In this document: positions 12,199 to 22,484 of the stretch, piece by piece
How positions within the stretch are numbered: position 1 is the first letter of the stretch
Layout of the letters: every line of letters starts with the position of its first letter
NCBI GenBank assembly: GCA_006503535.1
Contig: QYRS01000010.1
Coordinates: forward strand, 558,001-622,000
Source: Arthrinium phaeospermum
Lineage: Eukaryota; Ascomycota; Sordariomycetes; Amphisphaeriales; Apiosporaceae
Direction: 5' to 3'
DNA length: 64,000 nucleotides
The notes under the pieces: model-generated
Told to the model about the DNA's origin: nothing
Database searches by the model: none
The model's input: only the letters and a program-made list of their open reading frames with translations
Made by a program: the position numbers and the translations under genes

Positions 12199-12574
12199 AG
12201 ACTCAGGTAGGCCAGGCAGGCCAAGAAGGTAGGTAGGTGCTACTGCTACCCAATTGGGAGGCTACTTGGTTACCTAACCTGTTTTAGGGTTTTTTTAAGG
12301 CGCCTTTTCCGGTAGTGACCATCCACCCTTCCAGGGTGGTACGACTCGGCATAGGTAGCCCCAAGGTAGCCCCATGATGTGGGATGCATCAAGCAACAAG
12401 CTCGAGTAGGACCCGGGATCTACAGACATGCAATGCAGTTTTCAGTCATCATGTCAATTCGTTCTTCTGGCTCGACCATGAAGTAAGGCGACCAGAATGC
12501 CATGTGGCTGATGAAAAAAGTATCCTCGAAGTGGGCAACCTGAGCCACTCCCAATAGCGAGTAGATAACTCTAC
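12199..12574. promoter_or_regulatory. Intergenic upstream of the Zn2Cys6 gene
   Basis: Holds the promoter of the regulator. Short GGTAGGT/CTACC-type repeats occur at about 12208-12275. Nothing else recognised. Confidence 0.35.
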
Positions 12575-14521
12575 TCAACTAATCACGCAATTACACTCTA
12601 TTGGAGACCTGGGCATGGCCTTGACCGGAACTTGCAGCTGTCCCTCGGAACCGCCAAGCTGAAGCAACTGCTGAGAGCGGGTTACCATGGCAGCCTGGCC
12701 CAGCGGAACCCATTCGAATCGCAACCCAGCAAGTGCCAGTAGAACCAATGCCACGGCCCAACATAACGAAGCCAGAATGATCCCTATAATCATGCGATCT
12801 ATGATGAAAATAGACTTTGCGGGTGGACCGTTGTTGCGAGATCTGGATTGAGCTCCACCCGCCTTGGGTTTGGCCTGTTCGATCTCAGTCTTCCAAGATG
12901 GTGATTTGGTTTTTGGCGACAGCGGTGATGATGTTGCGGACACGGAATCACGCAGTTCAGGTGTTCTCATCACCTCTATCGTGTTCCGGAACCACGGATG
13001 ATGAAGAACCTCTTCGATGCTGATCCTCTCGCTGGGATCGTACTGGAAGATCTTCCGGAGAAGGTCACCGAGCTCAGGGACCTCGCTGTCAGCGATAGCG
13101 TGGCTGTAGGCGACCATGTCTCCGTTCTGGTCTGGCTGTCCTTCAGCGTTGAGTGGGAAGTCATACCAATGACGCTCCTGCGAGATTGCCGCCTCGATGG
13201 GACATGACCGGCCACTCTTGGAGAATGACTCCTTGCGTGACTGTATCAGCTCTTCTGAACTCATGGACATAGGTTGCCAAGGTGAGCCATAACCCTCTTG
13301 CTGTCCGAGTTGTTTCTCTAGTATCTCCTCGCCGGCCTCAGACAACGTTGAATGGGTCTCCTCGAGGCGAGTTCCGCCTGCCAATGCCCCCTGCGCGCTT
13401 CGATATGGATGTGGCAGGGGCCCCAACAGGTACTCCAAGTCCTCGAGGTATTTCTCTTCCCCACCTCCGTACCGTCCAACACTGAGTAAGGGTTTCCCGC
13501 ATCGCAGCTCGGCAATCGTACAGCCTAGTGCCCACACGTCGCTCTCCAGTCTCGATACCGAGTCTTCGGTGCTTGCAAACACAACCTCCGGCGCAGCATA
13601 CGCTAATGGTAAGTCGGGATGCATTGGTACTTCTCCATCTGCACTATGATAGTACCCGCCAGCGTCCACTACGGCTACCTTGTCCTCCACTCCAAGCCCC
13701 TCAAGGCTCGTGGGGCGAACCAGATACCGCGGCGCGTGGGGGCCGGGGTTTCGATCGTTGTCCATGTCGGCATCCGACACCTTGCGGCGCACTTTCTCCA
13801 GCTCAGGGAGCCCCAGTAAGAGATCCATGTCATCCTTGGCGAAATCGTCATCTCGAAGCCGCAGCAGTATGTTTTGGGGCCGCACATCGCCGTGACGCAC
13901 CCCGTGCTCGTGCAAGAACCGTAGGCTCCTGGCGACTTGGTGCAATATCTCGCCATGCGTCTCGGGTGCGTTCAGTTTGCTCAGAATCGAGGGACCCAGG
14001 ACGGGGAGAACGAAGCAAACGTGCGTGCCGTTCGGGCCATCAATCTGGAAGCTCTCGTCCGGAATTACGACATGATGCCTACCGGCTTCCTCGGCGTCGA
14101 CCCCCTTGTTTTCGAAATGTTGCATCAATAGCAATTCGTCACAGGTTCTGGGTGCTTCGTCGAAAGGGTATGGAAAAGCCAAGGATGGCAATGAAGAGAG
14201 AGCCGCCCGCATGATCTTGACTGCTCGCCAATTCTGAGCCCTTGTATCCAGACAGAGCCAGACTGTGGCATCGGGCCCAAAGCCAAGCTTGTGGAAGACT
14301 TCGAAGCGGTCATCCAGCTGGTCACCCAAGTGTACCGGGTGGTAGCCACCCCGCATATACTGCTCTACATCCTCCAGATCTTCGGGGTCGTCTAGAGGTT
14401 GGTAGCGGAGGACCGCCTCCTCAGAGTCGTCGTATATATCATATGCTGCATGGACAACTTGGCCGACAGATTGGAACGGGAGATACGGTGGCCTCGTGAA
14501 AGCGACTTCGACTTCTGTCAT
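12575..14521 (-). CDS. SRPK-like protein kinase with C-terminal membrane segment and CaaX-like end
   Basis: Single exon, 648 residues. Kinase motifs in order: glycine loop LGFGPDATVWLC (about residue 78), VAIK-type lysine RAVKIM, catalytic loop RHGDVRPQNILL (HRD is HGD and the usual Lys is Arg, but Asp and Asn are kept), a DFG equivalent reading DAG (VVDAGGYY), an APE motif in YAAPEVVF, and SDVWALGCTIAEL. A spacer splits the lobe, as in SR-protein kinases, and the last helix is DPSERISIEEVLHHPWF. Unusually for SRPKs, a hydrophobic segment follows (MIIGIILASLCWAVALVLLA, about residue 585), and the protein ends in CVIS, a match to a prenylation CaaX box. It therefore probably acts at a membrane. 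The start ATG is 14 bases after a minus-strand stop. Substrate unknown; the changed HRD and DFG leave activity uncertain. Confidence 0.85.
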   Translation of the reverse strand: MTEVEVAFTRPPYLPFQSVGQVVHAAYDIYDDSEEAVLRYQPLDDPEDLEDVEQYMRGGYHPVHLGDQLDDRFEVFHKLGFGPDATVWLCLDTRAQNWRAVKIMRAALSSLPSLAFPYPFDEAPRTCDELLLMQHFENKGVDAEEAGRHHVVIPDESFQIDGPNGTHVCFVLPVLGPSILSKLNAPETHGEILHQVARSLRFLHEHGVRHGDVRPQNILLRLRDDDFAKDDMDLLLGLPELEKVRRKVSDADMDNDRNPGPHAPRYLVRPTSLEGLGVEDKVAVVDAGGYYHSADGEVPMHPDLPLAYAAPEVVFASTEDSVSRLESDVWALGCTIAELRCGKPLLSVGRYGGGEEKYLEDLEYLLGPLPHPYRSAQGALAGGTRLEETHSTLSEAGEEILEKQLGQQEGYGSPWQPMSMSSEELIQSRKESFSKSGRSCPIEAAISQERHWYDFPLNAEGQPDQNGDMVAYSHAIADSEVPELGDLLRKIFQYDPSERISIEEVLHHPWFRNTIEVMRTPELRDSVSATSSPLSPKTKSPSWKTEIEQAKPKAGGAQSRSRNNGPPAKSIFIIDRMIIGIILASLCWAVALVLLALAGLRFEWVPLGQAAMVTRSQQLLQLGGSEGQLQVPVKAMPRSPIECNCVIS

Positions 14522-16207
14522 TTTATAGATATGTATAATAAATAACCAATCGCTCGAGTCTGAGGGCGACGCTACCAGAGGTCGTTTGAGCTACCAGTTC
14601 TTGCTTCTTTGTAACTGGGAACGAACAGGACAGGGTCGTGACGAGAGTGCCCAAGGTTCGTCCTCTTAATAACTCATGCCATTGCAGCAAAAGAGGACTC
14701 CTACGTATTGAAACTGGAAATGATTCCATGTTGGAATGTCGTGCGTATCTGGACAATGCTGTTGTCATGTAATCCGGACCGCATCCAATTGTGCGACAAG
14801 ACGGGCGCCTTCGGCCACATTCCTGGCAAGAGTTCCGCAAACGGGTTGAACACCTGCAAAGGGCTTGCTTCACATGCTCACAGGTTTTTCTGTGTCTTGT
14901 CCACAGAGCTCGATCTCAAAATCTACAATCTGAAGGCTTAGCAGAAGTTCCGTCTTGGTCGTCGTGCCTGAGCTCAACAGCATCCATCTATGTGACCAAC
15001 CTGTGCCCAGGACTTGAATTTGGGGTCAATAGCAATCAACAACTCTCTTGGTTGTTCTCGAACTGTAAATGCAGATTTGATTCATATTACTTAATGATCT
15101 CTTCAGTGGGATGAATTGTCACGCTGATTTCATGTTACCAGGTATCTAAGGACTGCAAATACCTAAAGTTCGTGCCTGCTTGCTGCGGGAGGTGGTGTGC
15201 CAAATGTGAGTAGCACCTCACTTTCCTCTGTCTAAGTTGGTGCCTTACCAGTAATTGCCTGTTGCAGCAGTGCTTAGTGGTGCCTAGTGGGTGCCTGGCC
15301 TAGTGCCTGCCTGGCTGCCTAAGCTCAGGCCAGAATTATGTGGGGCTTACTGATCCTGGTCCCTCCAGGAACTGTATAAATATCTGGTCTCCCTCCAAAC
15401 TTTTCCAATTTTCTTTCTTCTCTTTTTCTCTTCATACTTACCTTGCTGGGGCTTGGGGAGATCAAGTATTCCCTGGGCCAGGTTGAGGAACCTGCATTGC
15501 ACAGCGCGGCGTTCTCTCTTCCTATACTATCCTTCGGGGTCGTATTCGGTGGAATTTTTGTTGTCACAATTGCAATTCGCAATACCATTTTTTTCATTAT
15601 GCACTGATGCTTCGCGCATCGTCATGAAGAAGAAAGACATCAGAATCATCTATATACACAGCATGGTGCAACATGCTCCTCCTACTCTACTGGTCAATCT
15701 TGGATGTTCTTTGCCGTGGTAATTTTGCCCATCCGTCAAGACGATGATACGTGGGCTTGGTGTGCCCATGTTGCTGCCAGGTCTGATCGCCGAGAGGACT
15801 TCCACGAGACAGATGCTCAACTCACCAGCCTGCAAAGCCTGCATTTACGTAGACAGATAGCCATATGCGACAATTGCTCACTGCGCACCACTAGAGATGT
15901 GACATGCTAGATAATACCACTTCGCAAAACAACATCACGTTCATGTTGCTGCTGGCAAGCCGATCATGTCAACGTCGATCGTACATCCAGTCCTCACAGT
16001 GCGAGGCGTACTGCTCGGTCGGGGTTAGGCGGACCGGCGCCGGCCTAGCTCGAATTTTTGACAGCTCGAAACTCCCAAAGCTTGCGCTGCGAGGTCTCGA
16101 GCGATGACTGCCGGTTGATCAATTCCCCCCAGTTGCCACTGATCCTTGACGTTGTCTTGCGTGCTGTTAGACGGACTGCTTGATACTCACATATTATTCC
16201 ATCCACG
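14522..16207. promoter_or_regulatory. Divergent intergenic region, kinase (-) / bL34m (+)
   Basis: About 1.7 kb with no convincing gene. It must hold both promoters. A stretch at 15195-15325 has repeated TGCCTAG/GTGCCTG motifs. The small ORFs present show no family features. Confidence 0.4.
15195..15325. repeat. TGCCTAG/GTGCCTG low-complexity stretch
   Basis: Repeated variants of tgcct, gtgcctag and gcctggc over about 130 bases in the intergenic region. Non-coding; function unknown. Confidence 0.45.
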
Positions 16208-16737
16208 ATGCGTCCAACTACTTTGGCGGCGCCCTGCGTCCGCGCCGCTCTGTCTCGGCTCAGCAGCCAGGCGACGAAGAGCGCCCAGCCTCAGTCGTTC
16301 CTCTCCCGACGGTTCGTGTCTCCCTTCCTCGGCCTAGTCGAATTGCTGCTACATGTGCTCATTTGAAATGAAACTAACTTCCATGTCTTCCGCGCAACAG
16401 CACATTCACATCCCTCCCCACGCTGCGTCCCTCGCTCCCCGCCGCCCGCCAGACCATCTTCCGCGCCTCGCAACCGACCTGCGCCCCCATCCCCTCCGCA
16501 GCGGCGGCCCCCGCGTCCGGCGACGCCGTGCTGGACATTGTCCCCAAGACCGCCATCTCCTCGAGTCCCATCTTCGGCGGGGTCCAGATCCGGTGCGGCC
16601 CGCGCCCGACCATGGCCACGACGAGCCGCCTCGTCCGCAAGCGGCGCCACGGGTTCCTGAGCCGCATACGCTCGCGGAACGGCCGCCGCACGCTGCAGAG
16701 GAGGAAGACCAAGTCGCGCCACGTATTGTCCATGTAA
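16208..16737 (+). CDS. MRPL34: Mitochondrial large-subunit ribosomal protein bL34m
   Basis: Two exons (16208-16311 and 16401-16737) give 146 residues. The intron has donor gttcgt, branch actaac and acceptor caacag. The N-terminus is Arg/Ser/Ala-rich without acidic residues (MRPTTLAAPCVRAALSRLSS), as expected for a mitochondrial targeting sequence. The C-terminal half is the L34 domain: TTSRLVRKRRHGFLSRIRSR followed by NGRRTLQRRKTKSRHVLSM, matching the bacterial L34 core (KRKRxHGFRxRMxTxxGRxVLxxRRxKGR). It is a component of the mitochondrial large ribosomal subunit, located near the 23S-type rRNA. Alternative donors in the same stretch (gtgtct) break the frame, so gttcgt is preferred. Confidence 0.9.
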
Positions 16738-17593
16738 AAGAAAGAAGAAGAAAACCAGCACGAAAAAGGCCCAAGGGAAAAAGAATAAAGATGATCATTT
16801 GATGGCAGGACAACACTGGAGGCGATGGCTGGCCGGGCCTCGCTGGCATAATCGGGTCCTTGAGGAACTGGGTTGGGGAAATCGATATGGATTCCTAGCA
16901 GAATCCCGTTTCCTGGAGCCAGGTGATGTTGTGTAAGTAAAGGGGAATGCTTCTTAAAGAAGCCATCTCTGGGCTGTGGTGACATTCTCAGATTAAACGA
17001 TCTGGGCAATGCAGATTTGCGAGAGCCTGCTGCTTCAGTTGTACAACATGGACATTGATGAGAAGCACATAGAATCGTGTATAACAGATTATCATGAAAC
17101 AACCTCATTTCTTCCCAGTCGACCCGAGGTGCTGATATAAGCACCTCGTCTTCTTATGTGCCTTTGGTGACATAGTTGTCTAAATTGCGAGCTTGCTATC
17201 GTTACAGTTCCGCCGGGGGCGTGACTATGTGATGTGACTACGATGAGGACGTAAATATTCCAATGTCGAATATCGAGGATTGAGCAGAGAGTAGTCACCC
17301 AAGTCACATAGTGACGTTATACTGAGGCTTGTGATAATCGTCGTTGGCAATGGCAAGGGAAGGGTTCCCTACAGACAGACACATACAGTCACGTATGGCA
17401 GTCTCAGGAATTTGAGGTTCGGAACAAGAAAAGCAAATGGTATATTGTGGTTTATAATCCCCCTCTTTTTTCGTCGTAATAACAGCATGCTTGCCATATT
17501 TCTGCTCTTCAATGAGCCTACCTGATCTGTAATCATTACAACACTTCTTCTCTCAATGCTGCCAACATCCATAACAAAGCGAAATTGCCATCA
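16738..17593. other. Intergenic between convergent genes
   Basis: Shared 3' region of bL34m (+) and the telomere-type protein (-). No gene, RNA or repeat recognised. Confidence 0.4.
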
Positions 17594-20500
17594 CTATTTT
17601 GACGAACTACTATTGGCCTTCATCACCTTCTCGCTTGCCGAATTAAGCTTCTCTCGTGAGCTGGCGTCGAGGAGGCCGTACCATTCCCTTAGATAGCCCA
17701 CGTGCGTCGTCTCACCTTCTCCATACTCGACGGGCGGACCTCTAATCTGTGCCGGTTCGTCTTCCGTATCGAAGATGGCCCAGCCCGACGTGTCGTTCGT
17801 GCGGAGACCGTAATTATTACCCTTGATTGACAACACGGTGAAGTTGCGAAGTAAGACGACGTCTCCGGACTTGACCTTAGGCAGAGAATCCTTGTGTGGG
17901 CGATATAGCTGGACCAGAGAAGCAGTACTGGGTGCAATGGAATGGTCGGTGACAGTGAATGTCATCTTGTACTCTCGGGGGCCTTTTGTAGCACGCTTCG
18001 GGTCGTCAGGCGACATCAAGGCCACAGCCAAGACATCAATCGATTTGCCGATATGATAGCGCAACACTTTCAAGTCTGTGTAATCGGGAATCGAGTCATG
18101 GAGATGGCGGCGAATCTTCGCCTTGCACACAGGGATCGGATCAAGCTCTTCGCCAAATCTGGAGGTAGCCGGGGATGTCGAGAAGGCTTTACTCTGATCT
18201 CTTGAGCTAGACTTCGAGGGCACATTGAACGATGCCTTGGCAAGCTGGACGCTGGCATCACCTTTGTATTCCGGGCTCATCTGAAAGCACATAGATCTCG
18301 TATGCGGCCGGGTTGACTCAGGCGTGGCGTCGCGCTTTCGGGTTGCTCTTCTAGATGCCATCGAGGCCCTCGCAAGCCTTACGCTGGGATCCGTGAAGGG
18401 GTCGGCTCCCACTTCGACTGACGGGGTAGCTTGTCCTTTGGACTGCGGTCGCTTGTGCTGCACCGATGGGGTTTGAGCCGGCTTGACGGGCTCAAGTCGA
18501 GGAGCAGAGTCTAGCCAAGATGGGGTGTTCGATTGAATCATTTCGCTGGTTCGCTCCTTCTCCTGCGTAGGAGCTGGCAACGATGCCGAATCCTCGTTCA
18601 CTGGCGAAGTGACCACCTCCACGGCCTCCTTGACGTGAGTGATACTGTGGTTCATTTCCTCATCCTCGTCAATGGGCGAAGTGGCGACCTCCACAGTTTC
18701 ATTTGTGTGAGCGAAACTGTAACCCATTTCCTCTTCCTTTTCTCGCAATGCGGCTTGCAGAGCATCCTCCTCTAATGCGTCTCCAGCCTCTTCTTCCGAT
18801 TCTTCTTCATCCATTACCCGTAATGAGGCTTGCATAATATCTTCCTCTGGGTCATCTTGGTCCACTTCGTCGTCTTCTTCTTCTTCTCGCAACGCAGCCT
18901 GCAAAGCGTCCTCCACTGAGTCCTCTTCCTCTTCTTCCTCTTCCTCTGAGTCGCCCGAGTCCTCTTCTCGCAATGCGGCTTGTAGAGTATCGTCGTCAAA
19001 GGTCTCTTGAGACACAAAGTCCGATACACTGTCCTGCATTTGCGCATCAGGCTCATGTTGGGATTGAGAGGGCTGATCGGCAACAGTGGTGTGGAATACC
19101 TCCCGGTATGGGACTTGAGTTTCGAACACAGGCTCTGACAATTCAGTCGAAGTGGACGCTTGGGTCGCATTGACAGTCTCGGCAGTAGCTGCAGGATCGC
19201 CAGCCTCGATCGTGGGCTCATGTGTTTGCTCTGCTGCAGCGACTTCGGTGGTGACTACCTCCTCGACTTCCATGACCATAACCTCGTCTCCGTCCTCGTC
19301 CTCATCGGAATCTTGAAACTCGCCAGACTCTTGCAACTGAGGCTGTTCGACAAGTTGCGAGTCCAGTGGTGTAGGAAGTTGTCTCTCGGATGCCCTACTT
19401 TGTACCGTGGCAAGGTTTTGCTGAGCTGCAGCCTCGAGCTTATCGTCAAGCTGGTTCAACAAGTTAGGTTCTGTAGGTGGAGGCGGAAAGACTACGCCAG
19501 AGGCACCAGAAGCTACATCGTCGTCGATTTTGGGCGAAGGCGCATGACTATGGTCCTTCACGCCCTCAGCATTCGTGGCTTGGCCATCCACGTCCCTTTG
19601 TGAAGGCGCATCGTCTGCTCGAAGATCCGCAGAGGCTCTGTCGTCATCTTCTTCCATTTGTGTTCCTCCGGTGGCAATGTTGTTCGCATCTTCCAGGCTC
19701 GACTCGCCGATATTCGAATCATGGAAATCTTGTTGAGGCTGGCTTGTCTGAGCGTCTACAGTTTCCCTCTCCGCATCAGACATAGGAACTTTGTCCTCGG
19801 CCGGGAAAGACACGGCCTTTGGTGCTTCTGGGTCTTCGCCAGCTTGCTCCATAGACTTGTTCTCTCTGGGTGAAGGCAGAGCCATCTGTTCTTCCTGTTC
19901 CTCGACAATGTCATTTGGCTTAACCAAAGGTGACTGCTCCTCAGCTACAGTAACCTTTTCGTCTTGAGCATCTTCCATGTGAGCATCGTGTTCATGACTG
20001 TCACTGGATTCCGACTGGAAATCTTCGTCCTCAGCATCGTCTTCCGATATGTCCTCGTCATCATCAGAGATGATGTCTTCGTCGTCTTCGACTTCCTCTG
20101 CGACTTCCTCAGAGCTATACTGAGGAGAACTGGGAACGAGTTGCGAAATAGGTAAGGCCCGGTGGGTTGCGGGTAGGACTGTCCTTGGTAAGGGCTGTGG
20201 TGCTGGCACATCGTCATCTTCGTCATCCGATGATAACAAATCGATGACGACTGGCGCGGATTTGGTGCCCGAGGATGCTTGGCGCTGCTGCAATGGTGCA
20301 TCTAGATCCATAGCATCCTCCTCCTCTTCTTCGTCGTAATCCAGTTCTTCGTCGTCGTCTTCGAATGGGCCATCCTCGTCTACGTCCCAATCGTCGCCGT
20401 CTCCATCCTCAAACTCTGGCTCCAGACGGTGAGGTCTTAGATCTTCGTCATGGCTATCGTCCTCATCGTCATTTGGGCCAACGTAGTTTCTGGTGTCATA

Positions 20501-22484
20501 GTCTCCACCTTTCTCGTTGTCATCGTATTCTGGCTCATCGTCGTCAGAATACTGTGCGTCCACTTCGTCTTCGTATTCCTCGCCCTCGATGTTGTCCCAT
20601 TCAGGGTGATTAGGTTGCAAAACATGCTCGGTCTCGAATGAGCTAGGCTCTTTAGCGTTGATGTCGGGCTCCATCTCACCTGCCTCTGCCTCACCGTCGC
20701 TGTTATCGATGACTAAAGCAGTATCAGGGGATTGACCATCGACACTGGTCGATCTCTTCTCGGGGTCCGGAGCAGTAGAGACCTTGGTGTTGTTGATAGG
20801 AGCCCACATGGAGGGACCCACGTGCTGGACAAGGTTTGCGGGGACATTATCCTGCGGTAGGAAAGGGTTCGTAGATGTGGAAGTCGGCTCGGGCTCAGGA
20901 TAAGTTGCTGGGACTGGTGCTGAGAAAGGGTTTGATAGCACGCCATGATTCGAGCCTATGCTAGCAGTAGCCTGCATGTCGAGCGGAGGATAATGCAAAT
21001 CATGCTGATGTTGATGAGTATCCGATTGCATTGCATCGTACTGTGGCATCACTTCCGGTCCACCGAAATCAAACCGAACAGCAGATAGATTGGAACCCAA
21101 GCCAGCTGCGTAGTCCGGAGGAAAGGCCTCTCCTTGAGTAGCAGGATGTGCACCAGGCCCAGAACTGAGGTTTGGATCAACTTCGGGAACTTGTGGTGAC
21201 CAGTGTTGCTGGGTTTGATTTCCACCCATGCCTAGATCAAAATCCATAGCTTGGGCGAAATGTGGTTTTCTTTCCTCGCCCATGGAGAGACCAACCTCTG
21301 TCCGAGGTTGTTCTCTACTGATGGGAGCAAGGCCCCAATCCCCCGATGTGGCACTTTGGTGGTCTTGATTTAGGAAACCACCGACATTGTCTGCCAGAGT
21401 ATTCGCGCCCTGGACTGGCTGAAAAAAGTGCAGACTCGCCGTACTGGAACCATACCTAGTTGGAGGGCTCGGCAGGTCGAGCTCCATGGTTTGACAGCCT
21501 TCGTCGGTCATTTGGGGGCGCTGGGAACGAGGCGATGGACTGGGTCTGTTCGATTTGCTTGCAGCAGCTGCCTCCTCTTGCCCCTTTTCTGGCTCGATAC
21601 CGGGCTGCGGTTCCGGTACCGGCTCCGGGTCCGAGTCCATCTCCGGCTCGGGTTCGGGCTCTGGACTGCGCTCTGGCGACTGGCTAGTATATCGCCATGC
21701 GCCGCTTTGTCGCCCAAATTTTGATCTCTTCCGGCCCCTGCCCCTAGCCCCACCATCCTCCTCAAACATGCTGAGCGCGTCCTCGAAGATGTCAAAGCCG
21801 TCCTCGAACAACGACCCGTATGATTCTTGTGCTCTCTTGATGAAAGCAGGCGATGCAAATTCGCCGTCGGCAAGTCTCTTCAGTGACCTGCTCTTAGCCG
21901 GCGGCACTTTGAAGCTTGCTGGGAGGGCATATTCTACGTTCGGGGTCGGTGGAACGGTTGGGGCCTCGACTGCGCCGGGTGCGCCGGGTGCTGTGGGCTC
22001 CGACTGAGGAGCGGTTGTTGGCTGATCGATCTCAAGAACTTTCGTTTCGCCGGACGCGTTAAGCTTGGCCTGATTCCCCAAACATGAATAAGTAATCACA
22101 CAAGCCGGGCTTTGGTACAATACTTACTTGAAGGCGCAGCTTCTGAGAGAACTTCAGTTGCCATTCATGCCCAGCGCTGGCAAGGCGAGTGTTTGTCGCC
22201 GCCGCCTCCCATTCCACGCCATCGAGACAGATGACAAGCTCGTCGCCACTCCCTATGCCCGAGCCCGATATCTCCTTTGCAATGTGGCCGGCGAAGTTGA
22301 CACGGATTTGGCCCTTGGGTCGTCTAAGGCGGTACTCAGGCTCTGCTATCGTGAAGGAGAGGGAGTTGGTCGTCGAGCTGTAGGGCCAGACGATGGTGAC
22401 GACTCCACGCACTGTAGCGGTTTGGGCGGGCAGTTCGGGGTTCAGCTGCGCGATGGGGGTTGGCGCATGGTCGGTGAACGCCAT
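17594..22484 (-). CDS. Telomeric ssDNA-binding (POT1/CDC13 OB-fold) domain protein, large acidic
   Basis: Two exons (22484-22128 and 22069-17594) give about 1,610 residues; the intron is 22070-22127 (gtaagt...tcag, phase 0). The N-terminal 120 residues form a small beta-rich unit (VRGVVTIVWPYSSTTNSLSF ... VNFAGHIAKEI). A disordered, very acidic central region follows, with runs of Asp/Glu and SUMO-interaction-like motifs APVVIDLLSSDDED (about residue 725) and LVIDNSDGEAE (about 570). Four spaced copies of an LQAALRE-type motif occur at about residues 1145-1220. The last 180 residues form the telomeric ssDNA-binding domain (DYTDLKVLRYHIGKSIDVLA ... GDVVLLRNFTVLSIKGNNYG). Family knowledge: this OB fold binds single-stranded telomeric DNA in POT1 and CDC13. 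Which of them, if either, this is the orthologue of is not clear. An in-frame upstream start at 22616 is possible. Confidence 0.82.
18744..18991 (-). repeat. Four-copy acidic LQAALRE coding repeat
   Basis: Within the telomere-type protein, four related units occur with spacing of about 24 to 27 residues: TLQAALREED, ALQAALREEE, IMQASLRVMD and ALQAALREKE. They are separated by Glu/Asp-rich spacers. The nucleotide core (cgcaatgcggcttgcagagc) is recognisable in each copy. Confidence 0.8.
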
